Shown here piece by piece: positions 4,949 through 7,049 of a DNA stretch of 7,049 bases. Location: the NCBI GenBank assembly GCA_035628395.1, contig DASPJX010000031.1, positions 1 through 7,049 on the forward strand. Direction: 5' to 3'. The notes beneath the pieces were generated by a model. The model was not told where the DNA came from. It made no database searches and saw only the letters and a list, made by a program, of their open reading frames with translations. Source of the stretch: UBA4615 sp035628395. Lineage in GTDB: Bacteria; Pseudomonadota; Gammaproteobacteria; Burkholderiales; Burkholderiaceae_E. Every line of letters begins with the position of its first letter. Position 1 is the first letter of the stretch. Made by a program: the position numbers and the translations under genes.

Positions 4949-6608
4949 AGACGGCAGCCTTGAAGGGGTCGAGGCCGACGCGGGCGACCGCGTCGACGAA
5001 GCGCTCGTCCGGGGACTCGCGCAGCGAGACGTAGGTGCGCATCAGCCGCTCGATCACCTCGGGGATCTGCGCGCGCGAGAACGACGGGCCGAGGATGCGC
5101 CCGATCGACGCGACCGGGCCCTGCACGCCGCCGAGCGAGACCTGGTACCACTCCTCGCCGGCCTTGTCGACGCCGAGGATGCCGATGTGCCCGACGTGGT
5201 GGTGGCCGCAGGAGTTGATGCAGCCCGAGATGTTGAGCTCGATCTCGCCGAGGTCGAACAGGTCGTCGAGGTCGTCGAAGCGCTCCTGGATCGAGGTCGC
5301 GACCGGGATCGACACCGCGTTCGCGAGCGCGCAGAAGTCGCCGCCCGGGCAGGCGATGATGTCGGTCAGCAGGCCGACGTTCGGCGTCGCGAGCTTCGCG
5401 GCGCGCAGCCGCGCGTACAGCGCCGGCAGCGCGTCGCGCTCGACGTCGGGCAGCACCAGGTTCTGGTGGTGGCTGACCCGGATCTCGCCGAAGCCGTGCG
5501 CGTCGGCGGCGTCGGCGACCGCTCGCATCTGCGCGCTGCTCGCGTCGCCCGGCGCGAGGCCGTGCGGCTTGAGCGACACCGTGACCGCGCGGTAGCCGGG
5601 CACCTTGTGCGGATGCACGCAGCGCTCGACCCACCTCGCGAAGCCGGGCGCGTCCGACAGCGCGCCGTCGGGCACGTCGGGGCGCTCGTCGAGCGCGCGG
5701 TACGGCGGCGGCGCGAAGCAGTCGGCGACCCGCGCGACCTCGGCGGGCGTCAGCGTCGACGGCCCGCCGCGCAGGTGCGCGTACTCGGCCTCGACCGCCT
5801 CGGCGAAGGCCGCCGCGCCGAGCTCGCGCACCAGGATCTTGATCCGCGCCTTGTACTTGTTGTCGCGACGCCCGAAGCGGTTGTAGACCCGCAGGATCGC
5901 CTCGAGGTAGTTGAGCAGCTCCGGCTCGGGCAGGAACGCGCGCAGCCGCGGCGCCACCACCGGCGTGCGCCCGAGGCCGCCGCCCGCCCAGACCTCGAAG
6001 CCGATCGCGCCCTCGCCCGGCGCCGCGGCGGGATCGCGCACGACGCGCAGCCCGATGTCGTGGACCTGCACCGCCGCGCGGTCGCCGGCGCTCGCCGACA
6101 CCGCGATCTTGAACTTGCGCGGCAGGAACGCGAACTCCGGGTGCAGCGTCGACCACTGCCGGATCAGCTCGCAGTACGGCCGCGGATCGACGAGCTCGTC
6201 GGGCGCGACGCCGGCGAAGTGGTCGGTCGTCGTGTTGCGGATGCAGTTGCCGCTCGTCTGGATCGCGTGCATCTGCACCGTCGCGAGCTCGGCCAGGATG
6301 TCCGGCACGCGCTCGAGCGCCGGCCAGTTGAGCTGCAGGTTCTGACGGGTGCTGAAGTGGCCGTAGCCGCGGTCGTGGCGCTCGGCGACGTCGGCGAGCG
6401 TGCGCAGCTGCACCGACGACAGCGTGCCGTAGGGGATCGCGATCCGCAGCATCGGCGCGTGCTTCTGCACGTACAGGCCGTTCTGCAGCCGCAGCGGGCG
6501 GAAGTCGTCCTCGGACAGCTCGCCGGCGAGGAAGCGGCGGGTCTGGTCGCGGAACTGCGCGACCCGCTCGTCGACCAGCGCCTGGTCGAGGGCATCGTAG
6601 CGGTACAT
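4911..6608 (-). CDS. cysI: Nitrite/sulfite reductase hemoprotein (siroheme and 4Fe-4S)
   Basis: This enzyme reduces sulfite to sulfide (or nitrite to ammonia) with six electrons in the cytoplasm. The 565-aa protein carries the 4Fe-4S/siroheme cysteines in ACPGGDFCALAN (Cys420, Cys426) and SGCINSCGHHH (Cys463, Cys467). Siroheme/substrate-binding basic residues fit RQNLQLNW (Arg88), GNCIRN (Arg124) and LPRKFKIAV (Lys165, Lys167). The two-fold repeat of the family is visible: an N-terminal half with PLRLQNGLY and a C-terminal half with SLKPHGLAPGD and SHHQNLVLPD. Length fits the proteobacterial CysI-type family. I chose ATG 6608 (MYRYDALDQALVDERV) because homologs begin there; an in-frame ATG at 6641 adds 11 residues, and the frame stays open to 6992 through simple repeats. 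Neither start has a good Shine-Dalgarno. No cysJ-like flavoprotein is in the window, so the electron donor is unknown. Sulfite and nitrite specificity cannot be separated by eye; the neighbours favour sulfur assimilation. Confidence 0.93.
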   Translation of the reverse strand: MYRYDALDQALVDERVAQFRDQTRRFLAGELSEDDFRPLRLQNGLYVQKHAPMLRIAIPYGTLSSVQLRTLADVAERHDRGYGHFSTRQNLQLNWPALERVPDILAELATVQMHAIQTSGNCIRNTTTDHFAGVAPDELVDPRPYCELIRQWSTLHPEFAFLPRKFKIAVSASAGDRAAVQVHDIGLRVVRDPAAAPGEGAIGFEVWAGGGLGRTPVVAPRLRAFLPEPELLNYLEAILRVYNRFGRRDNKYKARIKILVRELGAAAFAEAVEAEYAHLRGGPSTLTPAEVARVADCFAPPPYRALDERPDVPDGALSDAPGFARWVERCVHPHKVPGYRAVTVSLKPHGLAPGDASSAQMRAVADAADAHGFGEIRVSHHQNLVLPDVERDALPALYARLRAAKLATPNVGLLTDIIACPGGDFCALANAVSIPVATSIQERFDDLDDLFDLGEIELNISGCINSCGHHHVGHIGILGVDKAGEEWYQVSLGGVQGPVASIGRILGPSFSRAQIPEVIERLMRTYVSLRESPDERFVDAVARVGLDPFKAAVYADADRPERAAA

Positions 6609-6665
6609 GGGCCGGGGGCGCTCGGAGGTCTGGCCCGACATGCTGCGGGCCGGACCCGGCACGGA

Positions 6666-6682
6666 GAACGAGCCGATCGTTC
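6666..6682. promoter_or_regulatory. Small palindrome upstream of cysI, possible operator
   Basis: GAACGA (6666-6671) and TCGTTC (6677-6682) are perfect inverted copies around GCCGA, 57 bases upstream of the proposed cysI start. The site is in the only patch of the upstream region that is not simple-repeat DNA (about 6655-6715). No convincing -10/-35 pair was found near it. It could be a regulator site for the operon; a 6-bp arm can also be chance. Confidence 0.3.
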
Positions 6683-6739
6683 CGAGCAAAGTCGCCCGGC
6701 CTCTATGCCGGTCGGCCGAGCCCGACGGTCGCGGCTCGT

Positions 6740-6840
6740 CCGTCCCGACAGGACCGTCCCGACCGGCCCAACCGGCCCATCCCGACCGACCCATCCCGAC
6801 TGAGTCGTCCAGACTGACCCGTCCCGCCTGACCCGTCCCG
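6740..6840. repeat. Degenerate 14-bp tandem repeats upstream of cysI
   Basis: Units read GACAGGACCGTCCC (6747-6760), a short GACCGGCCC (6761-6769), AACCGGCCCATCCC (6770-6783), GACCGACCCATCCC (6784-6797), GACTGAGTCGTCCA (6798-6811), GACTGACCCGTCCC (6812-6825) and GCCTGACCCGTCCC (6826-6839). The period is 14 bases. The core CYGASCCGTCC also occurs in the 14-bp duplication near upp at 207-234. No gene is supported here. Confidence 0.7.
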
Positions 6841-6875
6841 GCTCGCCTGGATCCGCTCACCGAATCCGCTCGCCC

Positions 6876-6940
6876 GATCCCGATCCCGATCCCGCTCCCG
6901 CTCCCGAGCCCGACGCCCGGGCCGGGCCGGGCCGGGCCGG
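6876..6940. repeat. Hexamer and pentamer microsatellites upstream of cysI
   Basis: GATCCC is repeated three times (6876-6893), then GCTCCC twice (6894-6905) and GAGCCC once (6906-6911), a run of six hexamers in register. About 8 bases later come four copies of a GGGCC pentamer (6919-6938, extending to 6940). In the cysI frame the hexamers would read as Gly-Ser and Gly-Ile dipeptides, but this lies far upstream of the likely cysI start. The rest of 6841-7033 is GC-rich with no gene or clear signal seen. Confidence 0.75.
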
Positions 6941-7033
6941 CGGACCGTGTCGCGGGTCGCGGGTCGGCTCGGCCGGGCGGACCCCGCCGCACGGCCGCCG
7001 ACCCGGCGCCCCGCCGGGCCGGCGCCGCCGCGC

Positions 7034-7049
7034 TCAGTACGTCTCGAAG
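7034..7049 (-). CDS. Possible last codons of an upstream minus-strand gene
   Basis: On the minus strand the window begins C TTC GAG ACG TAC TGA, which would be a C-terminus ending FETY before a stop at 7034-7036. The codons suit this genome and the base composition changes to repetitive DNA right after the stop. Four residues are too few to identify a family or even to prove that this is coding. Confidence 0.25.

Noticed and set aside
4794..6803. Plus-strand open frame of 669 codons opposite cysI
   Set aside because: It is a composition-driven antisense frame; the minus strand carries an unmistakable nitrite/sulfite reductase across the same bases.
6609..6992. 128-codon N-terminal extension of the cysI frame
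   Set aside because: It translates simple repeats (Gly-Ser, Gly-Ile) with no counterpart in the family, which starts at the MYRYD-type sequence.

Overview
The window is about 7 kb of very GC-rich bacterial chromosome with tightly packed genes. The protein sequences and gene neighbourhoods (a cysI - DUF934 - uroporphyrinogen-III methyltransferase cluster, TruC, a proteobacterial-type CodA and UPRT) point to a betaproteobacterium, probably in or near Burkholderiales. That placement is inferred from remembered family sequences, not from a search. I see no mobile element, CRISPR array, rRNA or tRNA.

Layout: at the left edge, on the minus strand, are the first 35 codons of uracil phosphoribosyltransferase (upp, 1-106), cut by the window end. 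About 470 bases of repetitive GC-rich DNA follow (14-bp and 9-bp repeats at 207-252, and a degenerate 39-bp tandem array at 310-583). The array runs directly into truC (tRNA pseudouridine synthase, plus strand, to 1369). truC converges on codA (cytosine deaminase, minus, 1377-2693). Upstream of codA on the same strand is a MarR-family regulator gene (2751-3227). It is divergent from a small SnoaL/NTF2-like gene (3245-3619, plus). An 11-3-11 inverted repeat at 3172-3196 overlaps the probable -35 of the SnoaL-like gene and the first codons of marR, and is the best candidate regulatory switch in the window.

The right half is a compact minus-strand siroheme/assimilation operon, transcribed right to left: cysI-type nitrite/sulfite reductase hemoprotein (4911-6608), a DUF934 protein (4445-4948, overlapping cysI by 38 bases) and uroporphyrinogen-III C-methyltransferase (3630-4448, GTG start overlapping the DUF934 stop in a GTGA). 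CobA starts siroheme synthesis and CysI uses siroheme, so the cluster is metabolically coherent. The cysH, cysD and cysN genes that often sit in such clusters are absent between these three genes. Upstream of cysI are a small palindrome (6666-6682) and about 320 bases of degenerate 14-bp, 6-bp and 5-bp repeats. At the right edge is a possible last few codons of another minus-strand gene.

How the genes fit together: CodA (cytosine to uracil) and UPRT (uracil to UMP) are consecutive steps of pyrimidine salvage, here about 1.3 kb apart on the same strand with truC and the repeat block between them. No clearly undescribed system is visible. The points most worth checking are the MarR operator, the cysteine in CodA at the position of the E. 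coli Asp314 residue, the reduced cys cluster, and the shared 14-bp periodicity of the two intergenic repeat blocks.
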